Part shown: positions 37,888 to 47,821 of the stretch, piece after piece
Position numbering within the stretch: position 1 is the stretch's first letter
How the letters are laid out: every line of letters begins with the position of its first letter
Assembly: GCF_014694375.1 (NCBI RefSeq)
Contig: NZ_JAAUWW010000013.1
Location: forward strand, 1 to 64,000
Reading direction: 5' to 3'
DNA length: 64,000 bases
DNA from: Vibrio sp. S17_S38
Lineage (GTDB): Bacteria; Pseudomonadota; Gammaproteobacteria; Enterobacterales; Vibrionaceae
Translations under genes and position numbers: made by a program
The notes under the pieces: generated by a model
What the model was told of the DNA's origin: nothing
Seen by the model: only the letters and a program-made list of their open reading frames with translations
Databases searched by the model: none

Positions 37888-39672
37888 ATGGATAAACAAC
37901 AAAGACGTCATTTAAACCAGTGGCTAAAGCAGCAAGGTAAGCTGGCTAAAATGTGGTTAAGTGCCACGATCGCTCTTGGAGTCATCTCTACTTTATTTTT
38001 AATTGGACAAGCAGGTCTTCTTGCCTCAATTCTCCATCAAATCATTATAGAGCATGTTGATAAGCATCAATTAATCCCTTCATTTATCGGTCTAGCAGCA
38101 ATGATTGTTGGGCGAGCAGTCTGTACTTGGGGTAAAGAAATTACTGGTTATCGCTGTGGTGAATATGTTCGAATCTATATTCGTCAGCAAATTTTAGACA
38201 AACTTCGAGATTTAGGCCCCGCGTATATTAAGGGTAAACCGGCTGGTACATGGGCAACCTTATTGCTTGAACAAGTAGAAGAGATGCAAGATTTCTTCTC
38301 TCGTTATTTACCGCAAATGTCTTTAGCGGTCTTTATTCCATTCATTATCCTTGTCGTCGTATTTCCATCCAACTGGGCTGCAGGGCTTATATTCTTAATT
38401 ACTGCGCCACTGGTACCACTCTTCATGGCATTAGCTGGAATGAAAGCTGCAGATGCAAACAAAAAGAATTTTAAAGCGCTTCAACGCCTATCTGGTCATT
38501 TTTATGATCGCTTACAATCAATGACGACTATTCGTCTTTTCCATCGCGCTCAAGCTGAAACTGAATTACTTCGTGGCGCTTCAGATGTATTGCGTAAAAG
38601 CACGATGGATGTACTAAGAATCGCCTTCTTATCCTCTGCCGTTCTAGAATTTTTCACTTCTATTTCCATTGCTATTACAGCCGTTTATTTTGGTTTTAGT
38701 TATATTGGTGAACTTAACTTTGGTTACTACGGTGCAAGTATTACCTTATTTACCGGTTTGTTTGTTTTAGTTCTCGCCCCTGAGTTTTATCAACCGCTAC
38801 GCGATTTAGGCACTTATTACCATGCTAAAGCTCAAGCATTAGGAGCAGCAGAAAGCTTAGTTGAGTTCCTAGAAGCAGACGTTGAAGCAGCTCAGTCTGG
38901 TTCAACTGTCCTGCCATCACCAAAAAGCATCATTATATCCGCCACTGATCTTGTCGTTTTCAGCTCAGAAAAAACTCAATTATTAGGTCCCGTATCTTTC
39001 GTAATAGATGCCAATCAAACCACTGCGCTTGTTGGTCCAAGTGGGGCGGGAAAAACTAGCTTAATCAACGCTATTTTAGGTTTTCTCCCTTACACCGGAT
39101 CATTAACCATCAATGGAATCGAAGTAAAAGAACTCAACCTTAAAGATTGGCGCAAGAACATCAGCTGGGTTGGTCAAAATCCGTTATTGATTAACGGTAG
39201 TATTTACGAAAATATTACGCTCGGTCAGCATGACATCAGTGAAGAGCAACTTTCTAAAGTATTAAAGGATGCCTTTGCTGACGAGTTTGTTTACAAACAT
39301 GGCCTGGATTATCACATCAGCGATCGCTCTGGAGGTCTATCTGTTGGTCAAGCGCAACGATTGGCCTTAGCTCGTGCCATGCTACAACAAGGCAGTTTTT
39401 GGCTACTTGATGAGCCAACAGCCAGTCTAGATGCTCATAGTGAAAATCTTGTAATGAGAGCGCTAGACAACAACACGAAAAACACGACAACCTTGATGGT
39501 GACTCATCAACTTGAACATCTGAAGCAGGTAGCCAATATTCTGGTGATGCAATCAGGAAAAATAGTTCAAAGCGGCCATTATGATGAGATCAAACATTCT
39601 GGATTATTTGCACAAATGCTGTCTTCAAAACAACAAATAGACAGTGAGAATAAGGGGAATTTAGATGCGTGA
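37888..39672 (+). CDS. cydD: Cysteine/glutathione ABC exporter subunit CydD
   Basis: This 594-residue protein joins a six-helix exporter domain (about 20-310) to an ABC ATPase. Walker A is GPSGAGKTS (near residue 386), and the signature region reads RSGGLSVGQAQRLALARAML, where the usual LSGGQ is LSVGQ. Walker B is FWLLDEPTASLD. With CydC it exports cysteine and glutathione to the periplasm, needed for cytochrome bd assembly. Its last eight bases overlap cydC. The position after trxB is shared with E. coli and supports a thiol-redox role. Confidence 0.93.
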   Translation: MDKQQRRHLNQWLKQQGKLAKMWLSATIALGVISTLFLIGQAGLLASILHQIIIEHVDKHQLIPSFIGLAAMIVGRAVCTWGKEITGYRCGEYVRIYIRQQILDKLRDLGPAYIKGKPAGTWATLLLEQVEEMQDFFSRYLPQMSLAVFIPFIILVVVFPSNWAAGLIFLITAPLVPLFMALAGMKAADANKKNFKALQRLSGHFYDRLQSMTTIRLFHRAQAETELLRGASDVLRKSTMDVLRIAFLSSAVLEFFTSISIAITAVYFGFSYIGELNFGYYGASITLFTGLFVLVLAPEFYQPLRDLGTYYHAKAQALGAAESLVEFLEADVEAAQSGSTVLPSPKSIIISATDLVVFSSEKTQLLGPVSFVIDANQTTALVGPSGAGKTSLINAILGFLPYTGSLTINGIEVKELNLKDWRKNISWVGQNPLLINGSIYENITLGQHDISEEQLSKVLKDAFADEFVYKHGLDYHISDRSGGLSVGQAQRLALARAMLQQGSFWLLDEPTASLDAHSENLVMRALDNNTKNTTTLMVTHQLEHLKQVANILVMQSGKIVQSGHYDEIKHSGLFAQMLSSKQQIDSENKGNLDA

Positions 39673-41386
39673 GTTAGCACCTTATCTCAAGCTTTATAAA
39701 AAGCATTGGTTTAGCCTATCACTTGGAATGCTATTGGCTTTTGCAACGTTGGTAGCTTCTATTGGCTTATTAACTTTATCCGGGTGGTTTATTGCCGCGG
39801 CTTCAGTTGCAGGCTTAACCATTGCAAGAGAAACCTTCAATTACATGTTACCCGGTGGTGGCGTTCGTGGTTTCGCAATGGGAAGAACGGCTGGCCGTTG
39901 GGGCGAGCGTGTTGTTAGTCACGATGCGACTTTTAAACTCTTGGCTGATTTACGAATTTTCTTCTTCAAAAAATTAACCCCACTCATTCCTGGTCGTTTT
40001 TCAAAACTACGTGATGCCGACTTATTAAATCGACTAGTTGCCGATGTCGATGCAATGGATCATGTCTACCTTCGATTAATCAGCCCTATAATTGTCGGAA
40101 CGCTCGGAATTATCGCGCTTACAGTCTTCTTATGCTGGTTCGATATGACGATCGGATTAACCTTAGGGGGAATATTACTCACGCTGCTTTTAGTTTGGCC
40201 AGTGTTGTTCTACAAACTGGGTAAACATAACGGGACTCATTTAACTCAAAATAAAGCCAAACTGCGTATTGCCACATTAGATTGGATCCAAGGACATAGC
40301 GAGCTTGTATTATTTGGTGCAGAACCTCGATACCGCCAAGCAATCACAGATCATCAAGATAAATTGCTCAGAAACCAATTGAAGAATGCTAATTTAACTG
40401 GTCTTGCAAGTGCCCTGCTTTTACTGGCGAATGGCTGGACAATGGTATTAATTATTTGGATGGCAGCTGATGGTATGAACGGTCAGCCTCCGGGCCCAAT
40501 GGTTGCAATGTTAGCTTTTGCCACTATGGCATGTTTTGAGTTATTAATGCCAATTGCTGGCGCGTTCCAATACCTCGGCCAAACGGTAGAATCTGCTCGT
40601 CGGTTAAATGAAGTTCTAACTGCAACACCTGATATCATTTATCCTCAATCAGGTACTGACAGTTGCCAGCAAGCTAGCATTCAGCTCAATAATGTAAGCT
40701 TTCAGTATCAAGACAGTAAAGAGCACGCCTTAAGCAATATCAGCATTCAACTTCAGGCTGGGCAAAAAATGGCGATTGTCGGTCAAACCGGCTCAGGAAA
40801 GTCAACCTTATTGCAACTATTGACCAGACAGATTGACGCAACAACTGGGGAGTTATCGATTGGTGAGCACCCGATTCAACTGTGGACAGAAAAAGGATTA
40901 CGTCAAAATATCTCGGTCGTGAGCCAACGTGTTGATATTCTTAATGGTACGTTAAAAGATAACCTACATTTAGCAAAACCTGATGCTAGCGATCAAGAAC
41001 TAGACACTATTTTACATGAAGTAGGACTCAGTCATTTGAGTAATGGTAATGGTCTTGAGGCTTGGTTAGGTGATGGCGGTCGCCAATTATCTGGTGGTGA
41101 AAAACGGAGAATAGGTATTGCACGCGCTATTTTACATAATTCACCGATATTACTTTTAGATGAACCAACAGAAGGTTTAGATAAACAAACTGAACAACAA
41201 ATCATGCAGTTGCTCGGAAAACATTCGGTGGATAAAACGGTTATATTCGTAACGCATCGATTAATTGGCCTTGAAGCCATGGACTCGATTGGATTAATGG
41301 AACAGGGTGAAATTGTCGAGCTAGGAACCCATAAAGCACTCATTGCTCAAGAAGGCCTATATCATCGCTTGCACCAACGATTATAA
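39665..41386 (+). CDS. cydC: Cysteine/glutathione ABC exporter subunit CydC
   Basis: This 573-residue partner of CydD has its own six-helix domain and ATPase. Walker A is GQTGSGKST (near residue 375), the signature is LSGGEKRRIGIARAIL, Walker B is ILLLDEPTEGLD, and the switch histidine is in FVTHRL. The N-terminal block LSGWFIAAASVAGL and the GRWGERVVSHDATF segment are typical of CydC. It starts within the end of cydD, so translation is coupled and subunits should be made at equal levels. It is followed by a bidirectional terminator shared with serC. Confidence 0.93.
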   Translation: MRELAPYLKLYKKHWFSLSLGMLLAFATLVASIGLLTLSGWFIAAASVAGLTIARETFNYMLPGGGVRGFAMGRTAGRWGERVVSHDATFKLLADLRIFFFKKLTPLIPGRFSKLRDADLLNRLVADVDAMDHVYLRLISPIIVGTLGIIALTVFLCWFDMTIGLTLGGILLTLLLVWPVLFYKLGKHNGTHLTQNKAKLRIATLDWIQGHSELVLFGAEPRYRQAITDHQDKLLRNQLKNANLTGLASALLLLANGWTMVLIIWMAADGMNGQPPGPMVAMLAFATMACFELLMPIAGAFQYLGQTVESARRLNEVLTATPDIIYPQSGTDSCQQASIQLNNVSFQYQDSKEHALSNISIQLQAGQKMAIVGQTGSGKSTLLQLLTRQIDATTGELSIGEHPIQLWTEKGLRQNISVVSQRVDILNGTLKDNLHLAKPDASDQELDTILHEVGLSHLSNGNGLEAWLGDGGRQLSGGEKRRIGIARAILHNSPILLLDEPTEGLDKQTEQQIMQLLGKHSVDKTVIFVTHRLIGLEAMDSIGLMEQGEIVELGTHKALIAQEGLYHRLHQRL

Positions 41387-41406
41387 TCTTTCCGTTACTC
41401 ATTAAT

Positions 41407-41433
41407 AAAAAACCGCCAATTTGGCGGTTTTTT
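41407..41433. terminator. Bidirectional terminator, cydC / serC
   Basis: Stem AAAAAACCGCCA/TGGCGGTTTTTT with a 3-nt loop has U-runs on both strands and lies between convergent genes. Confidence 0.9.
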
Positions 41434-41472
41434 ATTAGGCGTTAGTTATAAGCTCAATATTAATAAGTGAAA

Positions 41473-42555
41473 CTATGCATTGGTTTGTTCAAACTCTTTC
41501 ATAAAGTCCACCAAAGCTTGAACACCCTCTAATGGCATTGCATTGTAAATAGAAGCTCGCATCCCACCAACAGCGCGATGCCCTTTTAATGCTTGCAAAC
41601 CACGCAGTTCGGCTTGCTCTAAGAATAATCCATCGAGTTCTGGCTTAGCCAATTGGAATGGGATATTCATTAGAGAACGGTTGTTGGGGTGGATCATGTT
41701 TCGATAAAAAGCTGACTGATCAATATAACCATAAAGTACTTCTGCTTTTGCTCGATTCACCTTCTCAATCGCCTCTACTCCTCCTTCAGCTTTAAGCCAT
41801 TTAAAAACCAAACCGGATAAATACCACGCATAAGTTGGCGGTGTATTAAACATGGATTCTTTCTCGGCCAGTACTTTATAACTTAAAATACTTGGTAATG
41901 TTTCAGCCGCAAGATTCAATAAATCATCACGTACAATAACAATACAGATACCAGCAGGGCCAATATTTTTCTGAGCACCCGCGTAAATCACGCCATATTG
42001 AGAGACATCAATTTTCCGCGACAAAATAGTCGAAGATAAATCTGCAACAATAGGTTTATCCGTTACCGGGAGATCATTAATCTCGATACCATCAATCGTT
42101 TCATTTGGACAAAAATGGACATAAGCAGCATCATCAGATAATGGCCATTGAGCCGCAGGAATAATGGCTTTTTTACCATCAATTTCAACAGTGGCGTCAA
42201 TCACATTAGGCTGGCAATATTTACTGGCTTCTTCAATGGCACTTTCCGCCCAGTATCCACCATCAATATAGTCTGCAGATTTACAGCTCCCCAGCAAGTT
42301 CATAGGAACAGCCGCAAACTGAGCTCTAGCCCCGCCTTGGCAAAAAAGAACTTTATAGTTAGAAGGGATAGACAATAAGTCACGTAGATCTTGTTCAGCT
42401 TCAGCCGCAACTTTTAAAAAGGGCTTACTGCGGTGACTAATTTCCATAACGGATGTGCCAAGACCATTCCAATTAACAAATTCACTTTGAGCTTGTTGCA
42501 TAACTGGCTTTGGAAGGGCTGCGGGGCCTGCACTAAAGTTATAGATTGGTTCCAT
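41473..42555 (-). CDS. serC: Phosphoserine aminotransferase SerC
   Basis: This 360-residue PLP enzyme converts 3-phosphohydroxypyruvate and glutamate to phosphoserine, and also serves in pyridoxine synthesis. FSAGPAALP near the start, the substrate/PLP block [16 protein letters not shown] (about 71-86), the PLP aspartate in VADLSSTI, and the lysine in [13 protein letters not shown] (near 198) are intact, as is [16 protein letters not shown] near the end. Standard length. AGGAG lies upstream of the ATG. It stands alone, not with aroA. Confidence 0.95.
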   Translation of the reverse strand: MEPIYNFSAGPAALPKPVMQQAQSEFVNWNGLGTSVMEISHRSKPFLKVAAEAEQDLRDLLSIPSNYKVLFCQGGARAQFAAVPMNLLGSCKSADYIDGGYWAESAIEEASKYCQPNVIDATVEIDGKKAIIPAAQWPLSDDAAYVHFCPNETIDGIEINDLPVTDKPIVADLSSTILSRKIDVSQYGVIYAGAQKNIGPAGICIVIVRDDLLNLAAETLPSILSYKVLAEKESMFNTPPTYAWYLSGLVFKWLKAEGGVEAIEKVNRAKAEVLYGYIDQSAFYRNMIHPNNRSLMNIPFQLAKPELDGLFLEQAELRGLQALKGHRAVGGMRASIYNAMPLEGVQALVDFMKEFEQTNA

Positions 42556-42703
42556 GATTGAATTTGCTCCTGCTGCATAATTTATTGAAAGATAGGCCTA
42601 AGTAATGCCTTCTGGTTCATCATTCCAACCATCTCTGTCTCACTTAGATATACAGTAATACCACTTTTTACAATGAGTACAAAATACCTTTTTCATCTGT
42701 CAT

Positions 42704-42729
42704 AAAAAAAGAGGCCATAATGGCCTCTT
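42704..42729 (-). terminator. Terminator after the DUF945 gene
   Basis: Stem AAGAGGCCA/TGGCCTCTT with a TAA loop gives seven U on the minus strand (plus-strand A-run 42704-42710), about 75 bp beyond the stop. Confidence 0.85.
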
Positions 42730-42804
42730 ACTTAACTTTATTAGATATTATTTTTGAGGATAAGGCCCCTCAGCAACAATAGAAATATTCTATTACAGAC
42801 TAAA

Positions 42805-44070
42805 TTATCGCATTAAAAATGGTGCAAATAGCATAAACATTGGTACTTTATGCCCACCAGTAAATTCAATGTTTCCGTTTACGACGTTACCATCAATATA
42901 ATAACCATCGTCTTTCTTAGTCATCATACCTTCCTGGATGAAATTATCTAAACCCGCTTCAATAAATGGGAATTGATCTACCATTTCATTGGAAACATAG
43001 AAATGGGTATCCCCTGTTACACTGTTAAATACTGCGGTTGAATTTTTAGACACTTGCTCCGCACTGGCTGGTAAGTTCAGAGTCCAATTACCATTAAACT
43101 TGCCTTTACGAATAGTGACTTTAATTTTATTCAAAGCAATAGAAAAACCTTTTTGGAATAGTGTATCAACATGCTGCATCGCCACTTTCATATCTTGATT
43201 AGAAAGTGCTTGCCCATGCTGTTGATATACCGATAAAAGCTCAGTAAAAGAGGATTTATCGATATTATTAAACGAAAACTCCATCCCAAGATCAGTTAGC
43301 TTGTCTGACTCAAAATCTAAACTGTCAGCACTTACCTTATGATGACTATTAAAAGTTTCTTTTTTGTCGTTTTCATCTGTATCAAAAACATAATTAAATT
43401 TATGGAGATTGAACAACTCATTACCAGTTGAATCTAATGCTTTAACATTTTCAATACCGACTTCTTGGTGCCCAAACCAAAAACCTTGTTCTTTATAACC
43501 CTCTCCAGCTCCAATGATATTATCAACTTTAAGCAATTCACCATTAGCAAAGCTACCAATAAACGAACTTACGTTATAATCAAATTTAACATGTCCGTCA
43601 GAGTCTAAATCTACATTCAATGTCATTGGTGCAATCGTTAATGTCGACTTATCATCATGTGAGAAGTTAGCCACAAATGATTCAGATTGCAGATTAATCG
43701 ACGTCGATCCATTAAATTGCGTCACCGAATGAGCTTTAAGTGGTAATAGAGAAAAATCTTCAGCTTGGCTATTTGTTTCAATTGAAATTAAACCATGTTT
43801 AATTTTGTTATCAAACACCATGCTGGTTGGAAAGCCATTCAGCTCTAACTGTTGTTTCATAACAGGGTCAATAACCGTAACTTTAGTTTTTGCTGTTGAG
43901 TTTAAATAACCTCGTTCATAAGAAACTAATTCTACTTTCACTTCTTTCTGATCTAATTTCTTTATACCGTCTGAAATAACGGTTTGCGCAATTTGTCCAA
44001 CGGCTAACGGCCAACATGCCACAATTGCGATCACGCCACCAACGGCTGCGAATTTTTTCAAACTGTTCAT
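42805..44070 (-). CDS. DUF945 (YdgA-type) envelope protein
   Basis: This 421-residue protein starts with a single hydrophobic segment (residues 7-25) that could be a signal anchor. The rest is a long beta-rich, Asn/Ser/Thr-rich periplasmic domain typical of the DUF945/YdgA family (VSYERGYLNSTAKTKVTV near the start is the most typical block). The biochemical function is not established. It has its own terminator and diverges from a small outer-membrane-like gene across 308 bp. Confidence 0.8.
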   Translation of the reverse strand: MNSLKKFAAVGGVIAIVACWPLAVGQIAQTVISDGIKKLDQKEVKVELVSYERGYLNSTAKTKVTVIDPVMKQQLELNGFPTSMVFDNKIKHGLISIETNSQAEDFSLLPLKAHSVTQFNGSTSINLQSESFVANFSHDDKSTLTIAPMTLNVDLDSDGHVKFDYNVSSFIGSFANGELLKVDNIIGAGEGYKEQGFWFGHQEVGIENVKALDSTGNELFNLHKFNYVFDTDENDKKETFNSHHKVSADSLDFESDKLTDLGMEFSFNNIDKSSFTELLSVYQQHGQALSNQDMKVAMQHVDTLFQKGFSIALNKIKVTIRKGKFNGNWTLNLPASAEQVSKNSTAVFNSVTGDTHFYVSNEMVDQFPFIEAGLDNFIQEGMMTKKDDGYYIDGNVVNGNIEFTGGHKVPMFMLFAPFLMR

Positions 44071-44378
44071 TGTAATCCTTGTGAGTAGTAAATATGAATA
44101 AACCTATATTACATCAATTGTACTTGCCATTATTTATCAAATAAAAGCTAAAGTTGATCATGTTTGATGAAAAGATACCCGTTATCTTCAAATTATGGTG
44201 AGTTAAATGTAAATATTTATCTAAATCATTTAATAACCGGATGAATTTTGGTAATTTAGCCACACACGATGAATAGTTTGATGATATCAGCTTAATGGTC
44301 AGATCATTTGATGATGACTCGAACACCCTCATTTTCGCAACACTTTTTAGACCGTATTCAGAAAGGACTTTCTTGAAC
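44071..44378. other. Divergent intergenic region, DUF945 gene / small barrel gene
   Basis: 308 bp, AT-rich. It must contain two promoters. No operator palindrome or RNA gene was recognised. Overlapping open frames here carry no ribosome site and look like chance. Confidence 0.35.
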
Positions 44379-44930
44379 ATGCGCAAATCATTGATTTTAA
44401 CTGGCCTAGTACTGGCTTCTACTTCAGCTCTCGCTGATAGCAACTCGACAGCTAATATGAGTAACTTTAACTACGATTATGTAGATGCTCGTATCGGACT
44501 TAGCCCAATGACCTTTGGTGCTAGCCTCAGTAAATCCATCCACCCTAATGCCCACGCAATTATCTCTGTAGATTCGGAGTTTGATAATGATTACGATCTA
44601 TCTGCAGGTCTGGGGTTCCACGCACCAGTAACGAACTGGACTGATATCAATGGTGAGATGCTTTTAAAAGTCGTTGATGACCGTAAAAAATTCGATAACG
44701 ATACTGGCATGGAAGTTAACCTAGGAATCAGACAATGGATGGGTCCACAGTTTGAGCTTGGTGGTAAATTAGGTTATTACAAAATTAACAATAATGACGA
44801 TACTGATGATGTATACGGCACAATCTTTGGTCGCTTTCATGCTACTGAATTATTCTCAATCGGTCTGGAAGGTAAATTAAACTACATTTATGGTGACCAA
44901 TTAATGGTGACAACTCGCTTTAAGTTTTAA
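44379..44930 (+). CDS. Small predicted outer-membrane beta-barrel protein
   Basis: This 183-residue protein starts with a signal peptide (MRKSLILTGLVLASTSALA, cleavage near residue 19). Short amphipathic strands follow (ARIGLSPMTFGASLSKSI, DLSAGLGFHAPV, MEVNLGIRQWMGP, FELGGKLGYYKI) and it ends in VTTRFKF. A terminal phenylalanine after alternating hydrophobic residues is the usual outer-membrane barrel signal. Eight or so strands fit the length. The family was not identified with confidence; it recalls small YfaZ- or OmpW-like barrels. AGGA lies 11 bases before the chosen ATG. A terminator follows. Confidence 0.75.
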   Translation: MRKSLILTGLVLASTSALADSNSTANMSNFNYDYVDARIGLSPMTFGASLSKSIHPNAHAIISVDSEFDNDYDLSAGLGFHAPVTNWTDINGEMLLKVVDDRKKFDNDTGMEVNLGIRQWMGPQFELGGKLGYYKINNNDDTDDVYGTIFGRFHATELFSIGLEGKLNYIYGDQLMVTTRFKF

Positions 44931-44967
44931 TCAAAACAATAAATGTTAGTGTTAAACATTTTCGATA

Positions 44968-45006
44968 TAAAAATGCCTCGGACTTAAAAAGAACGAGGCA
45001 TTTTTT
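44968..45006. terminator. Bidirectional terminator, barrel gene / tfoX
   Basis: Stem ATGCCTCG/CGAGGCAT (44973-44980 and 44994-45001) has an A-run before and a T-run after, between convergent genes. Confidence 0.88.
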
Positions 45007-45038
45007 GTATATCAGCAAATATGCTCTAAAACTAATCG

Positions 45039-45632
45039 TTAATGATGAACATTGGATAAAAGTTGTTGCTTTCTAGGCTCTTGAATAAGTTTCCAATGAC
45101 ATCCGTCTACCGCACCTGCAAATTTCCACAATAAGCGAATATCCACATCACCACCGTAAGTGTCTTTGACACGCTGAAATACATCTTCCGGACCTAAGTT
45201 TAAAAATGTACTCACATCCGGTATTCCTGCTTTCTTCACCATACGTTCTAGTGTTAATTGCATATTAGGCAAATCACGAAGACGTTTACTTTCCTCTGAT
45301 TTTTGAAATGCTCTCTCTTGCTTAGAATACTCGATAGATGAATAAATTAAATGGTCTAAAGAATCATCTCTCTCGGCAAACAATTCGGTGACATCAAAAT
45401 AATTAACTGTTGCTACTGTCTGTTTTTTTACATGTTTATAGCGCTTGCACCCCTTAGTTTTCAGAAAGCTATCTAAATCTCCACCGCCGCGGATGAAAAT
45501 GACATTACCTGAAATTAATGCATACATCGCATCATCGCTAAATAAACCTATACCCCCAAACATTGACCGTTTTTGAAATATTCCAAACTTGGTTACGTAT
45601 TCAAAAAATGCCAGCTCCATGCTAGTGCCCAT
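45039..45632 (-). CDS. tfoX: TfoX/Sxy family competence regulator
   Basis: This 197-residue protein has both TfoX domains: the N-terminal one with KRSMFGGIGLFSDDAMYALI (about 20-40), and the C-terminal one with LRDLPNMQLTLERMVKKAGI and a helix-hairpin-like block (TFLNLGPEDVFQRVKDTYG). In Vibrio, TfoX induces natural competence on chitin, with the paralogue TfoY acting on motility and type VI secretion. The VKKQTVATVNYFDVT block favours TfoX by memory, but I cannot exclude TfoY. The ATG at 45632 has GGAGG seven bases upstream; 29 extra in-frame codons upstream are rejected. No cyclic di-GMP riboswitch is visible in its leader. Confidence 0.78.
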   Translation of the reverse strand: MGTSMELAFFEYVTKFGIFQKRSMFGGIGLFSDDAMYALISGNVIFIRGGGDLDSFLKTKGCKRYKHVKKQTVATVNYFDVTELFAERDDSLDHLIYSSIEYSKQERAFQKSEESKRLRDLPNMQLTLERMVKKAGIPDVSTFLNLGPEDVFQRVKDTYGGDVDIRLLWKFAGAVDGCHWKLIQEPRKQQLLSNVHH

Positions 45633-46096
45633 TGTAAAACCTCCATACTTATGACTAACCCCCCGATCAATCCACAAGTGCCATATAATGGCTTTCGAGC
45701 AAAATATCCTTATATACAACTAATATAAAAAGTACTTCCAAGTATAAAAATCACATCTTATTTATTAGCATTTTTATGCCTGACTTCTAATTCAAATGAT
45801 ACTTCATGAGGAAAATTAAGTAAGTGCGCAGCTCACATCGAAAGGATTTAAAACCACAAAAAATGATATGTCAGTCGCAAAATATAACCATAAACACCAA
45901 TTCATTGACAATAAAACAACCAATATGAACAAATAACAATCGTCGAGAAAAAAGTTACCTCTCTACCACTATAAAAAAATACCTATAGAATATAATTCTA
46001 CACTCACAAAATGAATTCATCTTTATGATGCATAATCATTAGGCTATGATGTCTCGCATAAAATGTACGTCATTTATCATATAACCCGAGGCCTTT
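45633..46096. other. Divergent intergenic region, tfoX / lysO
   Basis: 464 bp, the second-longest gap here. It contains the tfoX leader with GGAGG at 45640-45644 and a G6 tract just beyond, and several AT-rich palindromes before lysO (for example 46011-46018). I looked for GEMM riboswitch, sigma54 and ArgR elements and found none convincing. No protein gene is visible. Confidence 0.4.
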
Positions 46097-46999
46097 ATGT
46101 ATTCTGGTGTTTTCCTAATATTCTTACCATTGATTATCGGTTATTTTATTGTTTTAAAAAGTGAGCATTGGCTAGGCCGTATTAACCAAACCGTATCTCA
46201 GCTTATTTATGTCATTTTATTTTTGATGGGTCTAAGTCTTTCTGCTTTAGACGATCTCGGTGCTAATTTACAAACTATCGCCTTATATACTGCAACATTC
46301 TTTTTTGCGATTAGCTTCTGCAATTTAGCCAGCTTACCTTTAATAGATAAAATAATGCCTATTGAAGCCGGCAGCAAAGCAAAAACCCTACCGACTTATT
46401 TGATGGCATTAGAATCAGCAAAGTTAATTTTAGTGGTTGGTGCCGGTTTATTCGTTGGCTTGTCCTTACCTTTCAAATTACCTTATGTTGGCAGTGCTAG
46501 TGAAAGCATTTTACTTTTGTTGTTGCTTTTAATTGGTATCCAACTTCGTAATAGTGGCTTAACCCTCAAGCAAATCTTATTAAACAAACACGGAATGATC
46601 ATTGCTCTCGTGGTCGTATTAACATCATGGTGTGGTGGGTTAATTGCTGCATATATATTGAATATCCCTTTGACTAACGCTCTAGCTATGGCATCTGGTT
46701 TTGGCTGGTATTCATTGGCAGGAATACTAATGGGAGATGCTTACGGCCCTGTATATGGAGGCGCGTCTTTCTTCTTAGAATTACTAAGAGAGTTAGTGGC
46801 ATTAATGGCCATTCCAATGTTTATTCGTCGCTATCCATGTTGCTCTATTGGTTATGCAGGGGCAACGTCATTAGACTTTACGTTACCAATAATACAAAGT
46901 ACTGGCGGTGTGAAATGTGTTCCAATTGCGATTGTTAGTGGTTTTATTCTTAGTTTATTAGTGCCTGTTTTTATCTTATTTTTTGTATCTCTGGGGTGA
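46097..46999 (+). CDS. lysO: Lysine exporter LysO (YbjE)
   Basis: This 300-residue inner-membrane protein matches the LysO family, which exports lysine and the analogue thialysine. About eight membrane segments are present, with conserved blocks SQLIYVILFLMGLSLSALDD, LIGIQLRNSGLTLKQI, ASGFGWYSLAGILMGDAYGP, and IRRYPCCSIGYAGATSLDFT near the end. The acidic residues in membrane segments expected for the family are present (D in the ALDD and LDFT blocks). GAGG lies seven bases before the ATG. In E. coli ArgR controls it; no clear ArgR box is seen here. Confidence 0.9.
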   Translation: MYSGVFLIFLPLIIGYFIVLKSEHWLGRINQTVSQLIYVILFLMGLSLSALDDLGANLQTIALYTATFFFAISFCNLASLPLIDKIMPIEAGSKAKTLPTYLMALESAKLILVVGAGLFVGLSLPFKLPYVGSASESILLLLLLLIGIQLRNSGLTLKQILLNKHGMIIALVVVLTSWCGGLIAAYILNIPLTNALAMASGFGWYSLAGILMGDAYGPVYGGASFFLELLRELVALMAIPMFIRRYPCCSIGYAGATSLDFTLPIIQSTGGVKCVPIAIVSGFILSLLVPVFILFFVSLG

Positions 47000-47025
47000 A
47001 TGCATTGTAATTTTGGATTAAAACA

Positions 47026-47071
47026 TTGTGATCTCAGACTAAACAATTGTTAAATAACCCCCAGATCACAA
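47026..47071. repeat. Inverted repeat with CRP-like half-sites
   Basis: TTGTGATCT (47026-47034) and AGATCACAA (47063-47071) are perfect inverted arms 28 bp apart. Each arm equals a perfect CRP half-site. No T-run follows, so it is not a classical terminator. It lies between lysO and the gene at 47180. Confidence 0.45.
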
Positions 47072-47179
47072 AGCGAGCGCACCAAAACTAGAATATCTGG
47101 CTTCTCACCTTCTTATCTTTACAATAATGCGACAATATTATTAGGTGGCTGTTTTATAGTCATAATTCAAGGATAGAAC

Positions 47180-47707
47180 ATGAAGAAACCAGTTATTGCG
47201 CTTATTCTTACCCTCTCAGGTTTCTCAAGTGTTGCGATGGCCAGCACTACGCCTGTTTCTCAATGCTTAAATGATAAATATGATGCTTATATCGCAACCT
47301 CTTTAGAGTGGTATCAAGATCTAGTTTCTATTACAACCAAACAAAACCCTCAATTAAAAAACGTTGGGGAATGGTTTTTAGAAGGACGTACTCATCACTT
47401 TGAGTTAAATCGCGCCGCTGTTCATTATTATTTAGCAAATGATCCGGCCAAGGTTGCAGTTAAGGAACCGGTAGAGTCTTGGTTAAAATTAACCCAGCCA
47501 GAGATCAAGCAACTTGCTCAACGTAATGATGAACTCGGAAAAATCGCCAAAACAACATTTAATGACCGCCAAGCTCCGCCCAATAAAATGAACTATGAAT
47601 TACGATCGGCTTTTGCTGAATTATTAAGTCATCCAAGTAATATCAACCCCGCTTTAGATAAATATAACCAAGCGATAGAAAAAACGAATGATATTGTTTG
47701 CCAATAA
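47180..47707 (+). CDS. Periplasmic protein of unknown function
   Basis: This 175-residue protein has a clear signal peptide (residues 1-21, ending SVAMA). The mature part is mostly helical, with two cysteines at its ends (C28 or so and C174) that could form a disulfide joining the termini. Blocks such as EWFLEGRTHHFELNRAAVHYY and NYELRSAFAELLSHPSN look conserved, but I do not recognise the family. AAGGA lies ten bases before the ATG. It sits between lysO and panP on the same strand, with its own upstream gap of 180 bp. Confidence 0.65.
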   Translation: MKKPVIALILTLSGFSSVAMASTTPVSQCLNDKYDAYIATSLEWYQDLVSITTKQNPQLKNVGEWFLEGRTHHFELNRAAVHYYLANDPAKVAVKEPVESWLKLTQPEIKQLAQRNDELGKIAKTTFNDRQAPPNKMNYELRSAFAELLSHPSNINPALDKYNQAIEKTNDIVCQ

Positions 47708-47821
47708 CCATTCTTTGATAACAAATACTCTCGTGGTTAATACCTTAATATCTGGCGAGACTTTTCAGAATTTTTCAGCTAAATTGTTTCGCTCAATTTT
47801 ACTATTTAAAGAAAGCCGTTT

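Noticed and set aside
45633-45760. Sigma54 promoter or cyclic di-GMP riboswitch ahead of tfoX
   Set aside because: A minus-strand TGGCAC near 45685 has no GC at the required -12 position, and the conserved GEMM core is absent.
46005-46060. Tandem ArgR boxes ahead of lysO
   Set aside because: The AT-rich palindromes there have wrong internal spacing and more mismatches than expected for ArgR.
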